From: Mycobacterium sp. 1164985.4 | Lineage (GTDB): Bacteria; Actinomycetota; Actinomycetes; Mycobacteriales; Mycobacteriaceae | Length of the DNA: 64,000 nt | Reading direction: 5' to 3' | NCBI RefSeq assembly: GCF_001668575.1 | Contig: NZ_LZMD01000012.1 | Coordinates: forward strand, 1-64,000 | Shown here: piece after piece, positions 20,026 through 28,118 of the stretch | How positions within the stretch are numbered: the first letter of the stretch is position 1 | How the letters are laid out: each line of letters begins with the position of its first letter | Made by a program: the position numbers and the translations under genes | The notes under the pieces: generated by a model | What the model saw: the letters and a program-made list of their open reading frames with translations, nothing else | Databases searched by the model: none | Told to the model about the DNA's origin: nothing

Positions 20026-21260
20026 CGCTTGCCGAACCCGAACAACCGCTGCGCGACCCGCCGGATTTGGATCTCCTCGGCACCCTCGGTGATCCGGTAG
20101 CGGCGGTGGTGCCGGTAAATGTGCTCGAACGGTTCGTGCCTGCTATAACCGACGCCGCCGAATACCTGCATCGCGCGATCGGCGGCATCGCACACCAGGC
20201 GGTTGGCGCGGTAGTTGGCCATCGACACCTTGTCCGACACCTCCATGTGGTGGTTGCGGTCCAATTCCGTTGCCGCGTAATACACCAGAAGGCGCACCAT
20301 CTGGGCCTCGGTCTGCAGCTCGACCAGCGGCCACTGCACGGCCTGGTTCGTCGCCAGCGGTTTGCCGAACACCTTGCGCTCTCCTGCATACTGGACGGCG
20401 CGGTCGATGCAGTACTGCCCTGCGCCGAGGCTGCTCGCGGCCTGACGGATCCGATTCTCGTGCAGGAACGTCTGACCTACCTCCAGGCCGCGGTCGACCT
20501 CACCGAGCACGGCGTCGGCGGGCACACGGACGTCCTTCAACTCCACCTCGCCGTGGTCGGTGGGCATGTTGAACGACCACCAGTAATAGGGAACGGTGAA
20601 TCCGGGCGCGTTGGTGGGCACCAGAAATGCGGTGATACCGCGGGCCTGGCCGCGATCGCCCGAGGTTCGGGCGAACACCAGATCGTGGGTGGCCCGGTGC
20701 ACACCGGTGTTGAACCGCTTGGCGCCGTTGATGACCCAGTCGTCGCCATCGCGCACCGCGGTGGTCTCCATCCACGTGGCATCCGAGCCGTGCCCGGGTT
20801 CGGTGAGTCCGAAGGCCATCGACCGTTCCCCGGTGATCAACGCCTCGGTCCACTCGGCCTTCTGCGCCTCGGTACCGAACCGGTCCATCATGATGACTTG
20901 GGGGAAGTTACCGACGATCGACGACTCGTTCTGCAGGTCGTTGTGCAGCCCGAGACCTTTGTGCGCGAGGTGTTCGCGGATCACCGCCATGTCGATGTTG
21001 CTGCCGTCGCGACCGCCGAACCGCGACGGCAACCCGTAGCGCAGCCAGCCCGCCGCGTCGGCGCGCCTGCGCATCTCGTCGAGCAGGTCCTCCCACTCGC
21101 GGCGCGGAATGCCGTCGTTGTCCCAGTCTGTGCGGGCGTTTTCGCGACGCTTGTCGAAGTACTGGATGTTCTCGCGTTCCAGCGGTTTGATCTCGGCTTC
21201 GATGAATGCGTCCATCTCCGCGAGAAGCCCGGGCAGATGGTCGGGCAGGGCGAAATCCAC
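20022..21260 (-). CDS. Acyl-CoA dehydrogenase (ACAD10/11-like partner)
   Basis: This is a 412-residue FAD-dependent acyl-CoA dehydrogenase. Features include MAFGLTEPGHGSDATW (FAD/substrate loop), the WVINGAKRFNTG segment and the C-terminal RITEGAEEIQIRRVAQRLFG, where the Glu of ITEGAEE is the likely catalytic base. It forms a unit with the following kinase and DUF6285 genes through 4-nt ATGA overlaps. In characterised ACAD10/11 systems such a pair processes 4-hydroxy fatty acids. The upstream neighbour is the TetR gene, 20 bp away. Confidence 0.88.
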   Translation of the reverse strand: MDFALPDHLPGLLAEMDAFIEAEIKPLERENIQYFDKRRENARTDWDNDGIPRREWEDLLDEMRRRADAAGWLRYGLPSRFGGRDGSNIDMAVIREHLAHKGLGLHNDLQNESSIVGNFPQVIMMDRFGTEAQKAEWTEALITGERSMAFGLTEPGHGSDATWMETTAVRDGDDWVINGAKRFNTGVHRATHDLVFARTSGDRGQARGITAFLVPTNAPGFTVPYYWWSFNMPTDHGEVELKDVRVPADAVLGEVDRGLEVGQTFLHENRIRQAASSLGAGQYCIDRAVQYAGERKVFGKPLATNQAVQWPLVELQTEAQMVRLLVYYAATELDRNHHMEVSDKVSMANYRANRLVCDAADRAMQVFGGVGYSRHEPFEHIYRHHRRYRITEGAEEIQIRRVAQRLFGFGKR

Positions 21261-21280
21261 GTTGATTTCCTTTCCGGGGT

Positions 21281-21901
21281 TCAGAACCCGTACAGCGTCT
21301 TCTTCCAGATCCTCGACAGCGTCACGATCGCATCCTCGTCGGTCAGCTCGACACCGAGGCCCGACGTTCCGACGAAGACGGTGGTGAAGTTCTCGAACAG
21401 CAGCGCGATGGCCGCCGCGGTGTGCTCGGGATTGAGCTCGGCGCCGTAGCCCTGCTCCTGCGCCCGGCGCACCGAGGCGGCCACGATCTCCATCCCGAAC
21501 CGACGAAACTCGTTCTGCACCGCGGCGAATCGGGGTTGTGTCGCGGCCAGCTGTGCGACCGCGATCATGATGCCGATGTTCTGCTTGAACATGTTCCAGT
21601 AGCCGGTGACAACGGAGCGGAAGAAGGCGTCGTCATCGGGTGATTCCGGCAGGTCGAGAGCCCCGCCGGACGGCGCCACCACCTCGCGGAGGAACGATTG
21701 CGCGAGCACCGCCAGCAGATCTTCCTTGTCGGCGAAGTACCGGTAGAAGGCCGCGGGCGACTTACCCGCCGCCGAGGTGATGTCGCCGAGCGTCGTCCCG
21801 TGAAAACCCCGTTCGGCGAACAGCTTCCGCGCGGCCTGCTCGATGGCCTCGCGAGTCTGACGGCCCTTGGCGCTCAGGGTGGTCGACGGTCCGGTGGGCA
21901 C
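21281..21901 (-). CDS. TetR family transcriptional regulator (internal to operon)
   Basis: This is a 206-residue TetR repressor with a clear N-terminal helix-turn-helix (TREAIEQAARKLFAERGF, then TTLGDITSAAGKSPAAFYRYF, residues ~14-55). The C-terminal ligand domain is unspecific. It is embedded in the operon between the HMG-CoA-lyase-like and acyl-CoA dehydrogenase genes, with gaps of 6 and 20 bp. It is the natural candidate to bind the 20-bp palindrome over the operon promoter at 26373-26392, giving autoregulation. That assignment is inferred from context. Confidence 0.88.
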   Translation of the reverse strand: MPTGPSTTLSAKGRQTREAIEQAARKLFAERGFHGTTLGDITSAAGKSPAAFYRYFADKEDLLAVLAQSFLREVVAPSGGALDLPESPDDDAFFRSVVTGYWNMFKQNIGIMIAVAQLAATQPRFAAVQNEFRRFGMEIVAASVRRAQEQGYGAELNPEHTAAAIALLFENFTTVFVGTSGLGVELTDEDAIVTLSRIWKKTLYGF

Positions 21902-21907
21902 GTCGGC

Positions 21908-22822
21908 TCAGTTCAGGATTCGGTCGCCGGCGCGCAGCAGCGAGCTCGGTAGGTCGTGTCCGACCAGGCGCTGCGCGACACCCGCCGCCTCGATCGCGGC
22001 GCTGAGGTCGACGTCGACGCCGATTCCGCTGTCGCGCAACAGGTATACGAGGTCTTCGGTGGCGATGTTGCCGCTGGCGCCGGGCGCGAACGGGCAGCCG
22101 CCGAGCCCGCCCACCGACGCATCCAATCGGGTGATGCCCGCCGTTACCGCCGCGTAGGCGCTGGCCAGCCCGGCTCCGCGGGTGTTGTGGAAGTGCGCGC
22201 CGAGCGGGACCTCACCGATCAGCGGGTGCAGTGCTTCGATCGTCTCCGTCACCCGCCGCGGTGTCGTTGTGCCGATGGTGTCGGCGATCGCCAGCCGGTC
22301 GACCTCGCTCGACAGCGCGGTGGTCAGCACGTCGACGACGCGCTGGTGCGGGGTGGGCCCGTCGAACGGGCAGTCCCACGTGGTTGCGATGATGACCTCG
22401 ACGGTCGCCCCGCTGTCGTGGGCGATCGCGATGATCTCCGGAATCAGCGCCGTCGCCTCCGCAGATGTGCGGCCTACGTTGGCTCGGCTGTGGCCGTCGG
22501 CGGCCGACACCACGTATTCGATCGACGACAACCCCGCCGCGATGGCGCGTTTGGCGCCGTTCGGGCTGGCCACCAGAGCCGAGAACTCGATGTCGTGCGA
22601 GTCGCGGTACTCCTGCAGATGCGCGGCCAACTCGGCGGCATCGGCGAGGGCGGGCACCTTCGACGGAGAGACGAACGCCGTCGCCTCCATCTCGCGCACC
22701 CCGGTGGCGGCGACCGCGGCGAGCAGTTCGAGCTTCGCCGACAAGGGAATCGGATCCTCGATCTGCAAGCCGTCGCGCAGCGAGACGTCGCGGATCTGTA
22801 CGTGTTCGGCTAGCTGGTTCAC
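21908..22822 (-). CDS. HMG-CoA lyase-like aldolase (DRE-TIM family)
   Basis: This 304-residue TIM-barrel aldolase shows the RDGLQIE motif (RDVSLRDGLQIE near residue 12-23), the metal-binding histidines of LGAHFHNTRG, and the mobile catalytic-Cys loop GGLGGCPFAPGASGN. These are all diagnostic of 3-hydroxy-3-methylglutaryl-CoA lyase, which splits HMG-CoA to acetoacetate and acetyl-CoA. Related enzymes cleave citramalyl-CoA or isohexenylglutaryl-CoA. Its pairing with a CoA-transferase (4-nt overlap) points to a dicarboxylic acid that is activated and then cleaved. The exact substrate is open. Confidence 0.85.
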   Translation of the reverse strand: MNQLAEHVQIRDVSLRDGLQIEDPIPLSAKLELLAAVAATGVREMEATAFVSPSKVPALADAAELAAHLQEYRDSHDIEFSALVASPNGAKRAIAAGLSSIEYVVSAADGHSRANVGRTSAEATALIPEIIAIAHDSGATVEVIIATTWDCPFDGPTPHQRVVDVLTTALSSEVDRLAIADTIGTTTPRRVTETIEALHPLIGEVPLGAHFHNTRGAGLASAYAAVTAGITRLDASVGGLGGCPFAPGASGNIATEDLVYLLRDSGIGVDVDLSAAIEAAGVAQRLVGHDLPSSLLRAGDRILN

Positions 22823-24021
22823 AGCACTCCCTCCGCCCTCAGTGCGTCGAGTTCGGCGGGACTCCTGCCGAGCAGGCCGCGGTAGACCTCGTCGTTGTGT
22901 TGGCCGGGTGCGGCCGGCCCCGCATACCGCACTGTGCCGGGCGTCTCCGAGAGCACTGGCACCACACCGGGTCCCAGCACGGACCGCTCGACCCGCTCGT
23001 CCCAGTGCTCGACGAGCATCCCGCGGGCTCGCAGCTGGGGATCCTCGACGACCTCGGCGACCGTGTTGATCGGCCCGGCGATCACGCCTGCGGCACTGAG
23101 GGTTTCGATGATCTCGCCGGGCTCGCGTTCGGCGGCCCAGTCGCCGATGATCTTGTCCAGTTCGTCTTGGTTACGCCCGCGGGCGACATGGTTGGCGAAC
23201 CGGTCGTCGGTGGCCAGCTCGGGGCGGCCCATGGCCCCGCAGAGTCGGCGAAAGACGGTGTCCTGGTTGGCCGCGATCACCACCCAGCTGCCGTCGGCGC
23301 TGCGGTAGATGTTCGACGGCGCGATGCCCTCCAGCCGCGTGCCCGACGGGCCGCGCACCACGCCGCCGACGTCGTAGTCGGGGATGGTGGATTCCTGCAC
23401 CGCCAGACAGGCTTCGGTGAGCGCGGCGTCCACGACCTGTCCCTCACCGGTGACCGTGCGCCGGTACAGCGCCGCCAACGCGCCCTGCGCGGCGAACATT
23501 CCCGCGAGGCTGTCGCCCAGCGACAGCGCCAGCCGCGGCGGCGGACCACCGGGGAAACCGTTCATGTGTCGCAGGCCGCTGGCCGCCTCGGCGACCGAGG
23601 CGTAGCCGGCCTTGTGCGCCTCGGGACCGGTCTGCCCGTAGCCGGAGACGCGGACCAGGATGATTCCGCGATTGCGTTCGCGCAGTATGTCGTAACCGAG
23701 GTTCCACTTCTCGAGCGTGCCCGGCCGGAAGTTCTCGACGATGATGTCGGAGCGCTCGACGAGGTCGAGAAACAGCGCACGACCGCCGTCCGTCCGCAGG
23801 TTCAGCGTGACGGCTTTCTTGTTGCGTGCGTGCACGGTCCAGAAGAAGTGGTGCCCGTCGAGCTCAGCCTGCCCCCAGGTGCGCAGCGGATCCGGTGCGC
23901 CCGGCGGTTCGATCTTGATGACCTCGGCTCCCATGTCGCCGAGCAGTCGACCCGCGAACGGGCCGGAGATCAGCGTGCCGACCTCGATGACCCGGATACC
24001 GTCCAACGGGCCGGTGGTCAT
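22819..24021 (-). CDS. CaiB/BaiF family type III CoA-transferase
   Basis: The 400-residue protein transfers CoA between carboxylic acids through an aspartyl-CoA intermediate. The N-terminus has the family start (IRVIEVGTLISGPFAGRLLGDMGA, broken) and the nucleophilic Asp is in LALSLGDSLAGMFAAQGAL. Members act on formyl, succinyl, benzylsuccinyl, itaconyl or bile-acid CoA. It lies between the alpha/beta hydrolase and the lyase with 4-nt overlaps on both sides, so it most likely activates the acid that the lyase then cleaves. Confidence 0.9.
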   Translation of the reverse strand: MTTGPLDGIRVIEVGTLISGPFAGRLLGDMGAEVIKIEPPGAPDPLRTWGQAELDGHHFFWTVHARNKKAVTLNLRTDGGRALFLDLVERSDIIVENFRPGTLEKWNLGYDILRERNRGIILVRVSGYGQTGPEAHKAGYASVAEAASGLRHMNGFPGGPPPRLALSLGDSLAGMFAAQGALAALYRRTVTGEGQVVDAALTEACLAVQESTIPDYDVGGVVRGPSGTRLEGIAPSNIYRSADGSWVVIAANQDTVFRRLCGAMGRPELATDDRFANHVARGRNQDELDKIIGDWAAEREPGEIIETLSAAGVIAGPINTVAEVVEDPQLRARGMLVEHWDERVERSVLGPGVVPVLSETPGTVRYAGPAAPGQHNDEVYRGLLGRSPAELDALRAEGVL

Positions 24022-25211
24022 AGCGAGAACCCGTGCCTATGCAGCCAGTCCGTGCAGATCGCGACGGCCTCGGCACGAGTCTCGCGCTGATCGGGACCGG
24101 AGTAGTAGTGGTTGGCGCCCGGTATTTCGTACATCTCCTTGTCAGGATGCCCGATCGCCTCGTAGAGCCTGCGGGTGTGGCTAGGCGTGCAGGCGTCGTC
24201 GGCGAGGTTGCCGATCACCAGGGTGGGCACCGCGATGTCGGGCCCACACTTCACCGCGTCGCCGTTGGCGTCGTCGTAGCTCCACTGCGACAGCCAGCTG
24301 CGCAGGGTGCAGAATCGGGCCAGCCCCACCGGGCTGTTGTTCACCACCTGAGGATCACCCAGGTAGGTCATCCGCGGCGCCCGTTCGTTCGGATCGACCG
24401 CGGGATCCAGCCACCGCGGATCGGCCATCGTGCCGTGCACGACGAAGCCGAACTCGTCCTCGGGCCGTCCGGCGGCTTTCAGCTCCGCCAGTTTGTCCTT
24501 GACCCACGCGGTGATTCGGCGGTTGCGGGCGATCTGCGCCGCGCGGTAGCGCTCGAGGAACTCCTCGGTGTACGGCGGCTGGTTGGGGTTGTCCGGGTTG
24601 TACAGGTCCAGCTCGGGATCGCGCTTGGAGGGGTCGGACTCGTCGAGGATCGAGGCGTCCAGCCACTCGGTGAGCGTGCCGTGGCGGCTGACGTGCGCCG
24701 CGAGCAGCATGATCCCGTCGGCGGGAATCAGGTCGAGCTTGGTCAGGTCCGGGCCGTCGCCCGACGGGCTGGCGGTGATCGTGGGGTGTTGGGCCTGCTG
24801 CTGGTAGAACACCGACAGCGAACCGCCGCCGCTCCACCCGGCGAGCACCACCTTCGAGTAGCCCAACCGGTTCTTGGCGTCCTTGATGCACTCGCCCAGG
24901 TCCTCGACGACCTTCTCCATCAACAGCGCCACGTCCGTTCCGCGGAATCTGCTGTTGCAGTAGATGACGTGATGGCCGCCGCGGGCCAGCGCGTTGATCA
25001 TCGGCAGGTAGGCGCCGCCGCCGATCGGATGCATGAACACCAGCACGGTGTCGGAGTTCTTGTCCTTAGGCCGCAGCAGGTAGCTCTCCATCACGACGAG
25101 CTCGGCGACCCCGCCGTAGGTGTCGCGAACACCCGAGTTGTTCTGGAAGGCAACGAGATAGGGGATGCGGTCGTATTCGTAGCGCACCGGCGGCTCGGTC
25201 GTCTGCGTCAC
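24018..25211 (-). CDS. Alpha/beta hydrolase of unknown specificity
   Basis: This is a 397-residue alpha/beta hydrolase. HPIGGG (61-66) forms the oxyanion region and Ser127 in GWSGGG is the nucleophile. A C-terminal DDACTP and GANHYYSG provide candidate Asp and His. A large cap insertion (about 165-290) precedes the acid and His. The GTG start at 25211 overlaps the stop of the dioxygenase-like gene (GTGA). By position just after a ring-cleavage-type cupin it may hydrolyse the product of oxygenation, in place of fumarylacetoacetase, but no fumarylacetoacetase-like fold is present. Confidence 0.78.
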   Translation of the reverse strand: MTQTTEPPVRYEYDRIPYLVAFQNNSGVRDTYGGVAELVVMESYLLRPKDKNSDTVLVFMHPIGGGAYLPMINALARGGHHVIYCNSRFRGTDVALLMEKVVEDLGECIKDAKNRLGYSKVVLAGWSGGGSLSVFYQQQAQHPTITASPSGDGPDLTKLDLIPADGIMLLAAHVSRHGTLTEWLDASILDESDPSKRDPELDLYNPDNPNQPPYTEEFLERYRAAQIARNRRITAWVKDKLAELKAAGRPEDEFGFVVHGTMADPRWLDPAVDPNERAPRMTYLGDPQVVNNSPVGLARFCTLRSWLSQWSYDDANGDAVKCGPDIAVPTLVIGNLADDACTPSHTRRLYEAIGHPDKEMYEIPGANHYYSGPDQRETRAEAVAICTDWLHRHGFSL

Positions 25212-26332
25212 GAGTGCTGTCCTGCGTTCGATGTCGCGGCCGTCGCCGCTCCGAGATCGTGCGCCAGCACCTCGGCCGACGGCGTCAGTCGCCTGGTGGT
25301 GTCGACCGAGATCACGTACCAACCGACGCGGTCCTGTTCGTCGAACTTGCGCCGCGCCCGCTCGCGCGCCTTCTCCGGTGCGCCGTGGTGTACGCCCTGC
25401 GGGGCGTGGCTGACGAGACCGGGCGGCATCGGAATGCCGAACAGGTCACCACCGTGGAAGAAGGAGACCTCGTCGTAGTCGACGTTGCGGTGATACCACG
25501 GCGGACGCTCGGTGCCGGGCACGCTCTCGGCGGGCCGGGGCAAGAAGTTCATCACCGCAACGCCCGTCGCCTGCATGAACAGGTGCACGGTTGGTGGGAG
25601 GTGCACGCTCTCGCTGGCGATCACGTTGTAGTCGGCGATGTTGAACGTGAACGGGAAGTTGTCGCCGCGCCACCCCTCGACGTCCATCGGATTGTGTTGG
25701 TAGAACAGCGATGTCGGTCCGCCCTCGTGGACGAGACGAACTTCGTATTCGGCGCGACCGTCGTCGTCGATCGGCTGCGGTTCGGGAACCGTGGCCTGCG
25801 ACGGGTCGAACGGGAAGTGCCTGCCCAGCGGTCCCGGCGGGGGAACGCGGAACTCGTCGGTGGCCTCGATCATCAGCAGGGTGGTCTCGGCGTCGGGTAT
25901 CTGCCGCCACGTCGTCGCCTTGGGCATGTAGACCCAGTCACCCTCGCGATAGCGCAGCGGGCCGAACTCCGTCTCGAGCAGACCCGTGCCGCGGTGCACG
26001 AACGACAGCAGGTCGCCGTCGACGTGGCGCACGTAAAACGGCATCCCCTCACTGCGCCGGCTCAGCGAGATCCGGCAGTCCGGGTTGCTGAAGAGCAGCA
26101 GGGGCGAGCCCGCGGGATCGGTGGCGTCGCTGGGCTTGAGCTCGCTGGTCATCACGTCGACCGGGCGCAGCGGCCCCGACGCCCGGTACGCGGTGGGGTC
26201 GTGGCGGCGGTAGATGTTCGCGGTGCGCCCGACGAATCCGCCGCGGCCGAGTTCGTCGTCCTTCAAGCCGTCGAGATCGGCGTGCAGGCGCTTGGGGGTG
26301 CGGCCTTTGCGCAGGTGAACAAACGATTCCAT
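25208..26332 (-). CDS. Homogentisate 1,2-dioxygenase-like cupin protein
   Basis: The 374-residue protein belongs to the homogentisate 1,2-dioxygenase superfamily, non-haem Fe(II) ring-cleaving enzymes. The putative iron ligands are His281 and Glu288 (WYHRNVDYDEVSFF) and His315 or His316 (SHAPQGVHHG). It is shorter than typical homogentisate dioxygenases (~430-445 residues), and the context has no maleylacetoacetate isomerase or fumarylacetoacetase, so the substrate may differ. The ATG at 26332 was preferred because GGAG precedes it by 6 nt; an ATG 12 nt upstream is possible. It is the first gene of the eight-gene operon, with a ~45-nt leader. Confidence 0.75.
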   Translation of the reverse strand: MESFVHLRKGRTPKRLHADLDGLKDDELGRGGFVGRTANIYRRHDPTAYRASGPLRPVDVMTSELKPSDATDPAGSPLLLFSNPDCRISLSRRSEGMPFYVRHVDGDLLSFVHRGTGLLETEFGPLRYREGDWVYMPKATTWRQIPDAETTLLMIEATDEFRVPPPGPLGRHFPFDPSQATVPEPQPIDDDGRAEYEVRLVHEGGPTSLFYQHNPMDVEGWRGDNFPFTFNIADYNVIASESVHLPPTVHLFMQATGVAVMNFLPRPAESVPGTERPPWYHRNVDYDEVSFFHGGDLFGIPMPPGLVSHAPQGVHHGAPEKARERARRKFDEQDRVGWYVISVDTTRRLTPSAEVLAHDLGAATAATSNAGQHS

Positions 26333-26372
26333 GGTTCGCTCCATCGACGGTGACGGCGGGCCCGACGCCCAG

Positions 26373-26412
26373 AACTAAAACTGACTTTAGTTTTACCTTA
26401 GGTGCGAGTCAA
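26373..26412 (-). promoter_or_regulatory. Promoter with overlapping palindromic operator, dioxygenase-like operon
   Basis: On the minus strand, TTGACT (-35, 26412-26407), a 17-bp spacer and TAAAGT (-10, 26389-26384) form a good sigma-A promoter. A palindrome with arms AACTAAA (26373-26379) and TTTAGTT (26386-26392), spacer 6, covers the -10 box and the predicted start site, as expected for repression. The -35 lies over the stop codon of the upstream Ddn-like gene. Confidence 0.65.
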
Positions 26413-26798
26413 TCCTCGAGGTCGACCCGGATGGTCAGCAGATTCGTGCCGAAGGTCCGCACCCCAAAACTGTTGAACTGCGGCAGCGAGCGCAACCGCT
26501 CATGCGGATCGTCGTCCGCGATGACGTGTGCGATTCCCTTGTGCCACTTGCCGTTCAGTCGAACCCGTACTGCGGGATTCGCCCGGATATTCTTGACATA
26601 CTGCGAGTTGTCACCGAATTCGGAGACGAACCAGAACTCGTTACCCACCCGGCGGCCGCCGAGCGGGGTGCGCCGGGGTTGGCCGGTCTTGCGGCCCGTC
26701 GTCTCCAGCAACGTCTGGAACGGCAGATGCCGCATCACCCGGTTGGCCACGTTTTTCTGGAACAGCTTGGTGACTCGATCGCGCAAGTCCTCGGCCAT
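26409..26798 (-). CDS. Nitroreductase/deazaflavin (F420)-dependent protein, Ddn-like
   Basis: This small 129-residue split beta-barrel protein belongs to the F420-binding nitroreductase family typified by Mycobacterium tuberculosis Ddn. Conserved features are TGRKTGQPRRTPLGG (about residues 30-45) and the NSQYVKNIRANPAVRV segment. Such proteins reduce quinones or activate nitroimidazoles with F420H2 at the membrane. The start at 26798 has AAGGGA 5 nt upstream. An alternative GTG at 26816 would overlap the upstream stop as GTGA and add six residues. It probably belongs with the preceding flavin monooxygenase gene. Confidence 0.85.
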   Translation of the reverse strand: MAEDLRDRVTKLFQKNVANRVMRHLPFQTLLETTGRKTGQPRRTPLGGRRVGNEFWFVSEFGDNSQYVKNIRANPAVRVRLNGKWHKGIAHVIADDDPHERLRSLPQFNSFGVRTFGTNLLTIRVDLED

Positions 26799-26812
26799 GG
26801 TTATCCCTTCGG

Positions 26813-27982
26813 TCACACCATCGCGGTCCGTGACACCTTCATACCCAACCTCAGCGCTCCGGCCAGTTCGCGGCCGGTGTCGTAGTCGAAGACGACGTGA
26901 CCGGCCACGACGTCGACGTCGCGCTTGATCCGTTGGAGCGGGTTGTCGACGAAATGCGCGCTGGCGCCCGAGGCTTCGAGCAGCAGCCCGATCACCGCCC
27001 GCGATTCGTGGACGATGTGCGCTGCCGCCATCCGGGCCGCGCCGCGCACCGGTCTGGGCACGGCGTCGCCGGCGGCGACGATCGTCTCGATCTCGCCGAC
27101 GGTGTCGGTCAGCAGGCCACGCAGCGCCCGCAGCCGCACTTCGGCCTCCCCGAGGCGGGCCTGCGCGATCGGCTTGTCCTTCTGCATGACGCCCTCGTAA
27201 GCCAGCACCCGTCCCGCGAGCCGCTCGGCGTAGATCTCGGCGACACGTTCGGCGCTGCCCAGGGCCGGCATCGCGGCCAGGAGCGCGAGAGCCGGCACCA
27301 TCGGCCAGCGGTAGGTGTCGGCGTCGTGCAGCGCCGACCCGGGGGCGGTGCCGGTGTAGATGTCGACGACCCGGACCAGCCGATGGTCGGGGACGAATAC
27401 GTCGTCGATCACGACGTCGTTCGAACCGGTGGCGCGCATGCCGTCGGTGTGCCAGACGTCGTCGATCACGACGTCCTCGATCGGCAGCAGGGCGAGCGCG
27501 GGATATATGCCGGCCATATCGTCTTCAGGGCCGCAGAGCGCGCCGACCATGATCCAGTTGCCGTGCATCACGCCGGTGGCCCACGACCACCGGCCGCTCA
27601 GCCGTACGCCACCGTCGGTGGTCACGCCCCGACCCGTCGGCGCCAGGGGAGCTGGGGCGAGGAACGGGCGGGTCGCGAACGCCTCGTCCTGGGCGCGCTC
27701 GCCGAACAACGCCAGCATCCAGTTGTGCAGCATGTAGAAGCCGATCGTCCACGCGCTGGAGGCGCAGCCGTGAGCCATCCGCCGGACCGGATCGAAGATC
27801 GCCGGAAGCGGCGCCTGCATGCCGCCGTACCGCGCGGGCACCAGCAGGTCGGTCACCCCCGACGCCAGTAGCTCGTCGACCGTCGCCTGCGGCAACTGGC
27901 GCAATCGCTCCGCCTCGGTCGCCCGATCGGCGAGCCGGCCGACGAAATCGGCGTCGACCAGCGGAAAAGCCGAGGCGGTCAT
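26813..27982 (-). CDS. Acyl-CoA dehydrogenase-fold flavin monooxygenase (HsaA/PF08028-like)
   Basis: The 389-residue protein has the acyl-CoA dehydrogenase fold but lacks the usual catalytic Glu region at the C-terminus. It ends in FDYDTGRELAGALRLG, as in group D two-component flavin hydroxylases such as HsaA or 4-hydroxyphenylacetate hydroxylase. These use reduced flavin and O2 to hydroxylate phenols or heteroatoms. No flavin reductase gene is adjacent. The ATG at 27982 lies just downstream of an 18-bp palindrome with a TATGGT -10 box. The next gene is the Ddn-like protein, and the upstream TetR gene on the same strand is a likely regulator. Confidence 0.8.
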   Translation of the reverse strand: MTASAFPLVDADFVGRLADRATEAERLRQLPQATVDELLASGVTDLLVPARYGGMQAPLPAIFDPVRRMAHGCASSAWTIGFYMLHNWMLALFGERAQDEAFATRPFLAPAPLAPTGRGVTTDGGVRLSGRWSWATGVMHGNWIMVGALCGPEDDMAGIYPALALLPIEDVVIDDVWHTDGMRATGSNDVVIDDVFVPDHRLVRVVDIYTGTAPGSALHDADTYRWPMVPALALLAAMPALGSAERVAEIYAERLAGRVLAYEGVMQKDKPIAQARLGEAEVRLRALRGLLTDTVGEIETIVAAGDAVPRPVRGAARMAAAHIVHESRAVIGLLLEASGASAHFVDNPLQRIKRDVDVVAGHVVFDYDTGRELAGALRLGMKVSRTAMV

Positions 27983-27996
27983 GGACCGCGACGCTA

Positions 27997-28014
27997 CCAT
28001 ACTTTTTTGTATGG
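27997..28014. promoter_or_regulatory. 18-bp palindromic operator over a promoter
   Basis: CCATACTTTTTTGTATGG has perfect 6-bp arms around a T6 centre. On the minus strand the right half supplies TATGGT, a TANNNT -10 box, placing the start site about 6 nt before the ATG at 27982. A repressor bound here would block RNA polymerase. The TetR gene at 28119-28688 is the nearest regulator. Confidence 0.6.
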
Positions 28015-28044
28015 AACCCTTGGGGTCCGCCCTTTTGCGCCGAG

Positions 28045-28098
28045 CGAGCGTGTCTGCAGACGACACGCCGCCAAAATGCGGCAGTTTGTGCACGCTCG
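28045..28098. repeat. Intergenic inverted repeat, element B (probable terminator)
   Basis: Arms CGAGCGTG (28045-28052) and CACGCTCG (28091-28098) enclose an interior with GTCTGCA and ACGACACGCCGC. The same blocks in the same order occur in element A at 34-91 (opposite orientation). The repeat lies 20 bp after the stop of the TetR gene, in the 3'-end position. Confidence 0.6.
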
Positions 28099-28118
28099 GC
28101 GCGCCCCAGCGTGCGGAA

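Noticed and set aside
24033..25478. Long plus-strand frame opposite the alpha/beta hydrolase
   Set aside because: Shadow frame; the minus-strand product has a clear hydrolase fold and operon overlaps.
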